Below are positions 25,926 through 32,549 of a stretch of DNA of 40,115 nt, piece by piece. A model generated the notes under the pieces. The model made no database searches. It had not been told where the DNA came from and saw only the letters and a list, made by a program, of their open reading frames with translations. Positions within the stretch are counted from its first letter, which is position 1; each line of letters begins with the position of its first letter. The stretch is from the NCBI GenBank assembly GCA_036788195.1, contig DAIQNX010000025.1, positions 1 to 40,115 on the forward strand. Reading direction: 5' to 3'. Origin of the DNA: CALFXN01 sp937957815. Its GTDB lineage: Bacteria > Synergistota > Synergistia > Synergistales > Aminobacteriaceae. Position numbers and translations under genes: made by a program.

Positions 25926-26753
25926 ATGCGAAGCGCATCTGTGGAGCTGTATCACTTCAGCGGTTCGGGAAACACGCTGACGGTCGCGGAGGAGATCGCC
26001 CGCACCCTTCGGGAACGGGAAATCGCCGTCGCGGGGCACAGGATAGAAAGGGGATTTGCGGGCATCGAACCGGGGCAGTGTCTCGGCTTCGCCGTCACCG
26101 TCGCCTACTTTTCGACCTATCCGTTCATCTGGAAGTTCCTCGAATCGCTCCCTCCGTCGCCCAAGGACGCGAACGGGGCGGGCGTCGAGGTCTTCTACGC
26201 CGGCACGATGGCGGGATTCGCCGGCGGCGCCGTCGGCTCGATCCGCAGGGTTCTGACCGACAGGGGATACAGTCCCGTCGGCGCGAAGGTCTTCCTGATG
26301 CCGTCGAACTACCATAACGCCACGATCGACCGCGCGACGAACGAACGCAGGATCGCGAAGGCGAGAGCCGAAGCGGCGTCGTTCGCGAACGATCTCGCCG
26401 ACGGCCGTTCGTCGTGGGGACGCATTCCGGTCCTTTCCGACATGGTCGCCGCGATCTCCCGGAACGAGTGGGCGGTAAGGAGTTTCCGGAAAAGGTACCG
26501 TCTCTTCTTCGACCGGTCGAAGTGCGACAACTGCGGACTCTGCGCGGATCTCTGCCCGGTCGGCAACATCTCGCTCGATCCGGACGGAACGCCTCGAATG
26601 GGAAACTCCTGCGAGTACTGCCAGCGATGCGTCTCGTTCTGCCCGAGACACGCGATCGGCATTCCGGGAAAGCAGTACATGCAGTATCGCGCCGCGCCGC
26701 TCGAAGCGATTCGCAGCGGAGCGCTCGGGCCGTCGGGAGAGGAATCGCGATGA
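25926..26753 (+). CDS. EFR1-type flavodoxin/ferredoxin fusion
   Basis: A 275-residue electron-transfer protein. Residues 1-175 are flavodoxin-like with the FMN phosphate loop FSGSGNTLTVAEEIA (11-25) and the EFR1 pattern YFSTYPFIWKFLESLP; residues 195-250 hold two 4Fe-4S clusters, Cys200/203/206/210 and Cys229/232/235/239, each followed by Pro as usual. TAAGGAGG precedes the ATG. A TACAAT at 25885-25890 could be the -10 of the whole downstream operon. Its TGA overlaps the ATG of the selenoprotein candidate (ATGA), so a redox partnership with it is plausible. Natural electron donors and acceptors are not known for this family. Confidence 0.9.
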   Translation: MRSASVELYHFSGSGNTLTVAEEIARTLREREIAVAGHRIERGFAGIEPGQCLGFAVTVAYFSTYPFIWKFLESLPPSPKDANGAGVEVFYAGTMAGFAGGAVGSIRRVLTDRGYSPVGAKVFLMPSNYHNATIDRATNERRIAKARAEAASFANDLADGRSSWGRIPVLSDMVAAISRNEWAVRSFRKRYRLFFDRSKCDNCGLCADLCPVGNISLDPDGTPRMGNSCEYCQRCVSFCPRHAIGIPGKQYMQYRAAPLEAIRSGALGPSGEESR

Positions 26754-27100
26754 CGTCGAAACTCAGGATTTACATCGAACGGCCGATGTCTTCGGCCTGC
26801 TGAAGCAACTTCATGTACGGAGAGGACGAAATGCGCTCCTTTCCCATGCGGACCGCCCGTGAGGCGGTCGGAAGATTGTTGAGGAAGGTGCGCGGACGTT
26901 TCGAGAATCGTCTTCGGGTCGACCTAATCGATCCGAGGTGCTTTTTTTACCTTTTCGATCTCGTGCGCTTCAACGTGCGGGCGACGGAGCCGACGTGGGT
27001 GCTCGACGGCCGGCTCCTCTTCAGGGGGATTCCCGACGAAACGGCGCTCCTGCGCGAACTCGAACGCAGGATCCGTCCCGCGGACGATTCGGAGCCCTGA
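26750..27100 (+). CDS. Probable selenocysteine-containing thioredoxin-like protein (in-frame UGA)
   Basis: Conventional reading gives only 17 codons ending at a TGA (26801-26803), yet the same frame continues open to 27100. Read through, the 116-residue product is a complete small thioredoxin fold: strand KLRIYIERPM (4-13), active site S-A-C17-U18-S, helix RTAREAVGRLLRKV, strand RLRVDLIDP, and RATEPTWVLDGRLLFRGIP with the expected cis-Pro81 and last strands, then a final helix. The UGA thus sits at the redox-active position beside Cys17. GGGAGAGG at 26735-26742 and an ATGA overlap with EFR1 support the start at 26750. Against it: ATG 26831 has its own GGAGAGG, so an 89-residue product lacking the active site could be made. 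No SelA, SelB or tRNA-Sec gene is in the window. Synergistota are known to include selenoprotein users. I do not recognise the family by name with certainty. Confidence 0.72.
26804..26848 (+). promoter_or_regulatory. Candidate bacterial SECIS region
   Basis: Directly after the UGA a weak stem-loop can form: CATG (26812-26815) with CATG (26845-26848), GGAG (26819-26822) with CTCC (26836-26839), apical loop 26823-26835 containing G residues 20-30 bases from the UGA. Distance fits bacterial SECIS elements; stability is low. A separate 6-bp hairpin, 26781-26797, lies just before the UGA. Confidence 0.3.
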
Positions 27101-27107
27101 CCGCGCC

Positions 27108-27212
27108 ATGCCCTGGGAGACCGTCCTTCTCGACTGGGGGATGTTCGCGGCGCTTCTCGTGCTCCCCGCCCTGATCGTCCGGACGTTGTTCGGAAGGAAG
27201 CGGCGGCCGTGA
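27108..27212 (+). CDS. 34-residue membrane peptide next to the symporter
   Basis: A short reading frame encoding 34 residues: MPWETVLLDWGMF, one hydrophobic helix (about 12-26) and a basic end GRKRRP, giving an N-out, C-in single-span topology by the positive-inside rule. Its TGA overlaps the GTG of the SSS symporter (GTGA), so the two are translationally coupled. Small accessory membrane peptides are known beside several sodium:solute symporters, e.g. YhdT with PanF; this peptide is placed like one, though I cannot show homology. The ribosome binding site is weak (GGAG at 27091), so translation may depend on the preceding gene, which ends seven bases before. Confidence 0.62.
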   Translation: MPWETVLLDWGMFAALLVLPALIVRTLFGRKRRP

Positions 27213-28609
27213 TCCTGTCGCAGGCGGTCGGAAATCTCATCGCGTTCGGATTCTACGCGATCCTGCTCGTCGTCCTCGCGGGGCAGGCGTTCACGTGGAA
27301 CGAGAACAGGACGCGCTTCTACCTCGCGGGAAGGAGTCTCGGACTGCGCTCGTCGCTGTCGACGTTCTGCGCCACGTGGATGAGCGCGGCATCCCTCGTC
27401 GGGTACACGCTCTGGTTCTACAGGGACGGCTACGTCGCGTTCACGGGTTCGGTCAACGGGTGGATGCTGGGACTTCTCGCGCTCCCCTTCGCGGTCACGC
27501 GCCTGCGGAAAAGTCGCGCTCTCTCGCTTCCCGAATGGCTCGCGACGGAATACGGCGACCCGCGCCTCCGGACGATCGGCGCGTCGGCGCTTCTACTCGC
27601 GTACACGTTCTACATCGTCACGCAGTTCCAGGCCTTCGGCGGCATCGTCTCCCACATGCTCGACATCCCGTCGTGGGTCGCATCGCTCCTCGTCTACCTC
27701 TTCGTCCTCTACACGACGTTCGGCGGTCTCGCGTCCGTCGCGTCGAGCGACGAGATGAACCTCGCGCTCATCCTCGTCGGCGTGACGGTTCCGGCCGCAT
27801 ATATGCTCTGGAGTCTCGGAACGCCGAGGGAGCTCCACCACGCGTTCGCGGCCCTCGGCCCGGTCCTGATGCGCCCGTTCGGATCCGAAAGCCCAGCGTT
27901 CATCTTCCCGATGATGCTCGCATGGGGGCTCGGCGTCGCGGCCAACCCTCAGTACGCCATCCGGATCATGTCCGCCGGCTCACGCCGGACCGCGTACCTG
28001 ATGCTTATCCTGACGCCGCTGATCGTCGGCTGGATCTACGTCTGCCTCACTCTCACGGGCATGGGAGGACGCGTCCTGCTTCCGTCGCTCACGGGTCCGG
28101 GAGACGACGCGGCCTTTTCGACGCTCATCACGGCGATCCTGCCGCCGCTGCCCGCCATGCTGCTTCTCGTCGCCGTGCTCGCGGCGGCCGTGAGCACGGC
28201 GAACTCGCAACTGCTCCTCGCGGCGTGCTCGTGGTGCTACGATCTTCCGTTCAGGAACAGGACGCTCCACAGGGGCGACTTCGGGAGCGAAGAACTGTTT
28301 CTCGTCCGCAACAGGGTCGCGATCGGCGCCATCGCGTCGCTCTGCCTCTGCATCAGCCAGTTCCCGCTACCCGGCATCCTGAGCCTCGGACGCTACAGCT
28401 GGACCGTCGTCGCGCTCTGCTTCTTCCTTCCGATGTACCTTCCCGAACGGTACCGCAGGCGACGCCTCTTCATGGCCGTCCTCGTCGCGCTCGCGATGCA
28501 CCATACTCTGCTCTTCCTCCTGCCGTTCCCGGCGGAGATCACGATGCTGCCTTCGCTGCTTCTGGAGCTGGCGGTCCTTCTCGCCGGGCCCGATAGGCCA
28601 CAGGGGTGA
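27209..28609 (+). CDS. SSS-family sodium:solute symporter
   Basis: A 466-residue inner-membrane transporter of the SLC5/SSS family with about 12-13 hydrophobic segments. Typical features are RTRFYLAGRSLGLRSS after TM1, the TM2 stretch STFCATWMSAASLVGY, LLYTFYIVTQFQAFGGI-like TM5 and the TM9 region VAVLAAAVSTANSQLLLA with the Ser/Thr residues that help bind sodium. The GTG at 27209 overlaps the small peptide's stop. The kinase gene follows five bases after its stop, recalling CbrA proteins in which an SSS domain is fused to a kinase and works with an NtrC-type regulator. It may be a transporter, a sensor, or both. Substrate unknown. Confidence 0.9.
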   Translation: MILSQAVGNLIAFGFYAILLVVLAGQAFTWNENRTRFYLAGRSLGLRSSLSTFCATWMSAASLVGYTLWFYRDGYVAFTGSVNGWMLGLLALPFAVTRLRKSRALSLPEWLATEYGDPRLRTIGASALLLAYTFYIVTQFQAFGGIVSHMLDIPSWVASLLVYLFVLYTTFGGLASVASSDEMNLALILVGVTVPAAYMLWSLGTPRELHHAFAALGPVLMRPFGSESPAFIFPMMLAWGLGVAANPQYAIRIMSAGSRRTAYLMLILTPLIVGWIYVCLTLTGMGGRVLLPSLTGPGDDAAFSTLITAILPPLPAMLLLVAVLAAAVSTANSQLLLAACSWCYDLPFRNRTLHRGDFGSEELFLVRNRVAIGAIASLCLCISQFPLPGILSLGRYSWTVVALCFFLPMYLPERYRRRRLFMAVLVALAMHHTLLFLLPFPAEITMLPSLLLELAVLLAGPDRPQG

Positions 28610-28613
28610 CGCC

Positions 28614-29837
28614 GTGGAAACGAGAATCAAGGCGGTCGTCGCGCTCCTCTCGATCATCCTCATCGCGTCGCTCGCCGGCGTTTCGCTCTATCAGGGATAC
28701 ATCGGACGCATCGAGGACGATTCGGCAAGAATTCTGAACATGCGCGACGAGTTTTCCGCTCTCGACCGGATCGGCGCGACGCGCCTCCTCCGGAAGATCG
28801 CCGAAAACTGGACCATCTCCCAGACTCACGAGCGCGGTGCAATCCCGCTGACCACAGCCGCGGGAGCTTTCTACGCGATCCCCGACGGACGGACCATCCT
28901 CGCCGCGATCGTCTTCCGGCAGCGCCACGTCCTCGTCGCGGGCGTCATCGGACTCCTGCTCGCCGTCGAAGCGGCGATCTTCCTCGCATGGAGCCTGTCG
29001 CGCCCTCTCAAGAGGCTCGCGTGGGCGTTCGAGCAGATCCGTTCCGGATCGTGGGTGACGCTTCCCCCGTCGAGGCGGCAGCCGTACGAGGTCCGGCGTC
29101 TCACGGCGATCTTCAACGACATGGTCGACACGCTGCGGCGATGGCAGAAGCTCGAACGACAGATCTCCCGCATGGACCGTCTCGCGTCGCTCGGGCAAAT
29201 GGTGGCCGGCGTATCGCACGAAATCCGCAATCCACTCGCGAGCATGCGGATCCACCTCGACCTCCTGTCCGAAAGCGTCTCTCCGGACGGAGATGAATCG
29301 CTGCGGATTCTCGGGGACGAACTCGACCGGCTCAACCGGACCGTCTCGCAGCTCCTCGCGTTCGCGAGCCCGCGTCCTCCGCTCGTGGGCCCCATTCATG
29401 TCAGCGATCTGTTCCAGTGGTGCCGCCAGATGCTCCACGCCTCGCTCCGCAAGGGCATCACATGGGACGTCTCCCCTGTCGACGATGATCTCGGACTCTG
29501 GGGCGATCCGCAACAGCTCAGACAGATGCTTCTGAACCTGCTCCTGAACGCCGTCGAGGCGATGCCGCACGGAGGGACCATCCATTTCGCGGCGCAAAGG
29601 AACGGGAATGGGGTAGAATTTCGGGTGTCCGATACCGGCCCAGGCCTTCCGGACATCATTCAGGAGCGGATCTTCGACCCGTTCGTCACGACGAAAGCGG
29701 ACGGAACGGGTCTCGGGCTTTCCATCGTCCACCGGATCGTGGAGCTTCACGGCGGCCGGATCGAATACGAGACATCCCCGCAGGGGACGACATTCGTCGT
29801 TCATATCCCGGGGCAACGGGAGGAAATCCGCCAATGA
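28614..29837 (+). CDS. Sensor histidine kinase (NtrB/ZraS-like)
   Basis: A 407-residue membrane kinase: two membrane helices (about 5-27 and 105-127) enclosing a short extracytoplasmic domain of about 75 residues, a HAMP-like segment, the dimerisation helix with phospho-acceptor His202 in GVSHEIRNPL, and an ATPase domain with N-box NLLLNAVEA, G1 DTGPGLP, F-box FDPFVTTK and G2 GTGLGLS. The HEIRNPL form is typical of kinases paired with sigma-54 activators. AGGGGTGA precedes the GTG start. Its TGA overlaps the regulator's ATG (ATGA). The signal could be the solute of the adjacent SSS protein; the tiny sensor domain makes sensing through a protein partner plausible. Confidence 0.93.
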   Translation: METRIKAVVALLSIILIASLAGVSLYQGYIGRIEDDSARILNMRDEFSALDRIGATRLLRKIAENWTISQTHERGAIPLTTAAGAFYAIPDGRTILAAIVFRQRHVLVAGVIGLLLAVEAAIFLAWSLSRPLKRLAWAFEQIRSGSWVTLPPSRRQPYEVRRLTAIFNDMVDTLRRWQKLERQISRMDRLASLGQMVAGVSHEIRNPLASMRIHLDLLSESVSPDGDESLRILGDELDRLNRTVSQLLAFASPRPPLVGPIHVSDLFQWCRQMLHASLRKGITWDVSPVDDDLGLWGDPQQLRQMLLNLLLNAVEAMPHGGTIHFAAQRNGNGVEFRVSDTGPGLPDIIQERIFDPFVTTKADGTGLGLSIVHRIVELHGGRIEYETSPQGTTFVVHIPGQREEIRQ

Positions 29838-31195
29838 ACGTCTGGATCGCAGAGGACGAACCGCATCTCGCTCAGGGGCTTCGCGCCGCGCTCGAGAAAC
29901 GGGATTACACCGTTTCGACCGCCGCCAATCTCGCATCGCTCCAGCGGCTTCTCGAATCGGGAAGCCCGGAGGTCGTTCTGCTCGACATTCGTCTTCCCGA
30001 CGGCGACGGACTTACGGCGATCCCGCATATCCTGAAGAGTTCGGAAGAGGCCAGAATCATCGTCATGACGGCGTTCGGAGACTCTTCGATCGTCGTCCGG
30101 GCGATCAAGCAGGGAGCCTACAACTACCTCGACAAACCGTTCCCGCTCGAAGCCGCCCTGAACATGATCGCCCGCGCCTCGGAATCCATCGCGCTCTACC
30201 GGCGCGTCACGCGCATGGAACAAAGAACGTCGGTCACACTCGCGGGCTCGTCGCCGGAAATGCGCCGCGTCGAGGATTTCGCCCGCAAGGTAGCACCCTA
30301 CAAAGATGTCAACATTCTGATCCGGGGCGAGAGCGGATCCGGCAAGGAAGTCGTCGCCCGCATGATCCACGCGGTCTCCGGCGACAAGGGAGAGTTCGTG
30401 CCGCTGAACTGTGCGGCGATACCGGAATCGCTGCTCGAAGCCGAACTCTTCGGATGCCTGCGCGGCGCCTACACGGGGGCGACCGCCGATCGTACGGGAC
30501 TCGCCGAGATCGCGCACCAGGGGACGCTCTTCCTCGACGAGATCGGAGGAATGCCGCTCCAGCTCCAGGGGAAACTCCTGCGGTTCCTCGACTCGCGCTC
30601 CTTCCGCCCGATAGGTGGCGGACAGGAACGGAAGGTGTCTCTTCGCGTCATCTGCGCGACATGCGACGACCTCGACGCAAAGATCGTCGAACACACGTTC
30701 CGGAGCGACCTCTACTACCGCATCTCGATGCTGCCGCTCGAGCTGCCGCCCCTCAGGGAGAGGGGCGAGGACATCATCGAGCTCGCGCATATTTTCATCG
30801 AATCCTTCCGGAAGCGTTCGGGAGCCCACGCAGTCTCACTGACTCCCGAAGTCCGGGAAACCTTCCTGCGCTATCCGTGGCCCGGCAACGTGCGGGAGCT
30901 GAAGAACATCATCGAGCGAATCTTCATCCTCCGCGACAACGACGCCGGCGACGTCGCGCTCCGGGATCTGCCCGCCGATATGCTCGACGCGCTCCCCAGA
31001 GAGGAATCCCCGGACATTCCGAGGGGGGGAACGCTCCCCGAAGCGCTTCAGGAATACGAGCGACGCCTGCTCGAAGACGCGCTTGCCCGATCCGACGGCA
31101 AACGCGGACGCGCGGCGCGCGAACTCGGCATCTCGCGCTTCGCGCTGCTGCGCCGCATGCAGCGGCTTGGAATGGAGCAGGGCGGCGCTTCCTGA
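29834..31195 (+). CDS. Sigma-54-dependent response regulator (NtrC family)
   Basis: A 453-residue activator. Receiver domain (1-120) with phospho-acceptor Asp51 (LLDIRLPDGDG), Thr79 and Lys101; AAA+ domain (about 135-370) with Walker A GESGSGKE (165-172), the sigma-54 contact loop GAYTGA (211-216, Tyr for the more usual Phe) and Walker B TLFLDEIGG; C-terminal Fis-type helix-turn-helix (about 415-450, GRAARELGISRFALLRRM). It should convert the closed sigma-54 polymerase complex to the open one. It overlaps the kinase start and the sigma-54 gene (TGATG). The palindrome at 32406-32422 is a candidate binding site. Confidence 0.95.
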   Translation: MNVWIAEDEPHLAQGLRAALEKRDYTVSTAANLASLQRLLESGSPEVVLLDIRLPDGDGLTAIPHILKSSEEARIIVMTAFGDSSIVVRAIKQGAYNYLDKPFPLEAALNMIARASESIALYRRVTRMEQRTSVTLAGSSPEMRRVEDFARKVAPYKDVNILIRGESGSGKEVVARMIHAVSGDKGEFVPLNCAAIPESLLEAELFGCLRGAYTGATADRTGLAEIAHQGTLFLDEIGGMPLQLQGKLLRFLDSRSFRPIGGGQERKVSLRVICATCDDLDAKIVEHTFRSDLYYRISMLPLELPPLRERGEDIIELAHIFIESFRKRSGAHAVSLTPEVRETFLRYPWPGNVRELKNIIERIFILRDNDAGDVALRDLPADMLDALPREESPDIPRGGTLPEALQEYERRLLEDALARSDGKRGRAARELGISRFALLRRMQRLGMEQGGAS

Positions 31196-32397
31196 TGCGA
31201 ATCCACCATGGGCTCGAACCGCACCTGAAAAACGAACTCAGACAGATACCTATTCCGCTCCTCCTCGCCAGGCTTTCGCTCGTCACGACACCCGCCGCGA
31301 ACCTCTACGAGACGCTCCTGACGCTCTTCGGAGACAATCCGTTCTTCACCCTGACGCCTCCGCGGGAGTCCGCGCACATCCCGGAAGCCGGCGAGGACGG
31401 TATCGAAGACATCCCCGACATGGACACGGTACTGCGCTTCCAGCTCGCGTCCTGCCCCGCCATCAGGGAACTCGGCGACGCGGCGGCAATCCTGCCGCAA
31501 TGCCTCGACACGAACGGACGCCTGACGGTCGGCGACGGCGAACTCGCTTCGCTGCTCCGAATCGCCCCCGAGCGAGTTTCTCCACTTCTCGCAGCCGTAC
31601 AGGACTGGGTCGATCCCCCGGGTCTCTTCGCGAGAAACCTCACAGAGTGCCTTCTCATCCAGCTCAGGCGACGCGGCGAGAACTCCGGGGACGCGGCCGA
31701 ACTGCTCCGCTCGGGCGCGGAAGAACTCGCCGACGACGGTCCGGCGTTCGTCATGAAGACTCTCGGCTGGTCGAAGGAACGTCTGGATGCCGCCCTGTCA
31801 CGCCTCCGGATGCTCGATCCGCATCCGGGGGGCGCCTTCGGAACGACAGGACGGGTCATCCCGGAGATCGAATTCGTTCCGACCCCGGACGACGGAGTCC
31901 GAACCCGATATCTCCCGGACAGGCTTCCCCGGGTTCTCGTCGAGACGGATCTCTTCCGGGGCATCGATACGCCTGTACTCTCCGCTCTCTGGCGACGGGG
32001 ACAATCCCTGCTTCTCGCTCTCGCGGTCCGGACACGCGGACGGATGCGTGTCGCGATGGAACTCGCCCGGATCCAGAATGCGGCGATCCGGTCGCCCGGA
32101 ACCGCTCTCCTCCCCTGTACGCTCGGGCAGATCGCGCGCACGACGGGCCTTCACACATCCACCGTACAGCGCATCTCCCGTTCGGTCTGGGCAATCGCTC
32201 CCGGGGGAGTCATGCCTCTGTCGCGCCTCTTCTCCCGCCCCCTGAGATCCCGTCCCGACATGTCCGTCGACCGCGTCCGCAACGAGATCGCCATCAGAAG
32301 CGCCAGCGGAGAGACAGACGGCCGCATCGCGGCCGAACTCCGCATCCCGGTCCGCACCGTCGCGTGGCACCGCACGCGCACAAATCGCACATCCTGA
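31195..32397 (+). CDS. rpoN: Short, divergent RNA polymerase sigma-54 factor
   Basis: A 400-residue sigma-54, shorter than the usual 450-500. Region I (about 1-50) is recognisable only by pattern (LSLVTTPAANLYETLLTLFGDNPFF); the core-binding domain has WVDPPGLFARNLTECLLIQL (138-157) and LDPHPGG; the DNA-binding domain has TLGQIARTTGLHTSTVQRISR (309-329). The C-terminal RpoN box, normally ARRTVAKYRE, is here PVRTVAWHRT (385-394), conserved in the middle but altered at both ends. The ATG overlaps the activator's TGA, so regulator and sigma factor are made together. A promoter of the matching type lies 89 bases after its stop. Whether this is the only sigma-54 of the genome cannot be seen here. 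Confidence 0.9.
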   Translation: MRIHHGLEPHLKNELRQIPIPLLLARLSLVTTPAANLYETLLTLFGDNPFFTLTPPRESAHIPEAGEDGIEDIPDMDTVLRFQLASCPAIRELGDAAAILPQCLDTNGRLTVGDGELASLLRIAPERVSPLLAAVQDWVDPPGLFARNLTECLLIQLRRRGENSGDAAELLRSGAEELADDGPAFVMKTLGWSKERLDAALSRLRMLDPHPGGAFGTTGRVIPEIEFVPTPDDGVRTRYLPDRLPRVLVETDLFRGIDTPVLSALWRRGQSLLLALAVRTRGRMRVAMELARIQNAAIRSPGTALLPCTLGQIARTTGLHTSTVQRISRSVWAIAPGGVMPLSRLFSRPLRSRPDMSVDRVRNEIAIRSASGETDGRIAAELRIPVRTVAWHRTRTNRTS

Positions 32398-32405
32398 CAG
32401 GGCTG

Positions 32406-32422
32406 CGTGCGATATCCGCACG
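32406..32422. promoter_or_regulatory. Candidate enhancer site for the NtrC-type regulator
   Basis: CGTGCG-ATATC-CGCACG, an inverted repeat just after the rpoN stop, 64 bases before the -24 element and about 90-105 bases before the predicted start, the usual distance for a sigma-54 activator site. No T-run follows, which argues against a terminator. Only one copy is seen. Confidence 0.45.
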
Positions 32423-32485
32423 ATGCGACATGGCGCAGATTTCCCTTCCCCCTTCCCCCATCCCTATTTTTCCACCTTCCGGGTT

Positions 32486-32500
32486 CGGCAACTTTTTTGC
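32486..32500 (+). promoter_or_regulatory. Sigma-54 (-24/-12) promoter of the 5-oxoproline operon
   Basis: CGGCAACTTTTTTGC matches the TGGCAC-N5-TTGC scheme with exact GG-N10-GC spacing, followed by A. Predicted start near 32512, then a well-spaced GGAGGTG and the NRAMP-type gene. It lies directly behind a kinase, sigma-54 activator and sigma-54 gene, which strengthens the assignment. Confidence 0.72.
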
Positions 32501-32549
32501 ATATATATCGACGGAGATCCATTCATTCATCCTTATGGAGGTGTTTGGT

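Noticed and set aside
28539..29936. 465-codon minus-strand open frame opposite the kinase
   Set aside because: Antisense shadow; the plus strand has all kinase motifs.
31083..32549. Plus-strand open extension upstream of the NRAMP-type gene
   Set aside because: It is a shifted frame of the regulator and sigma-54 genes; the true start is fixed by GGAGGTG at 32537.
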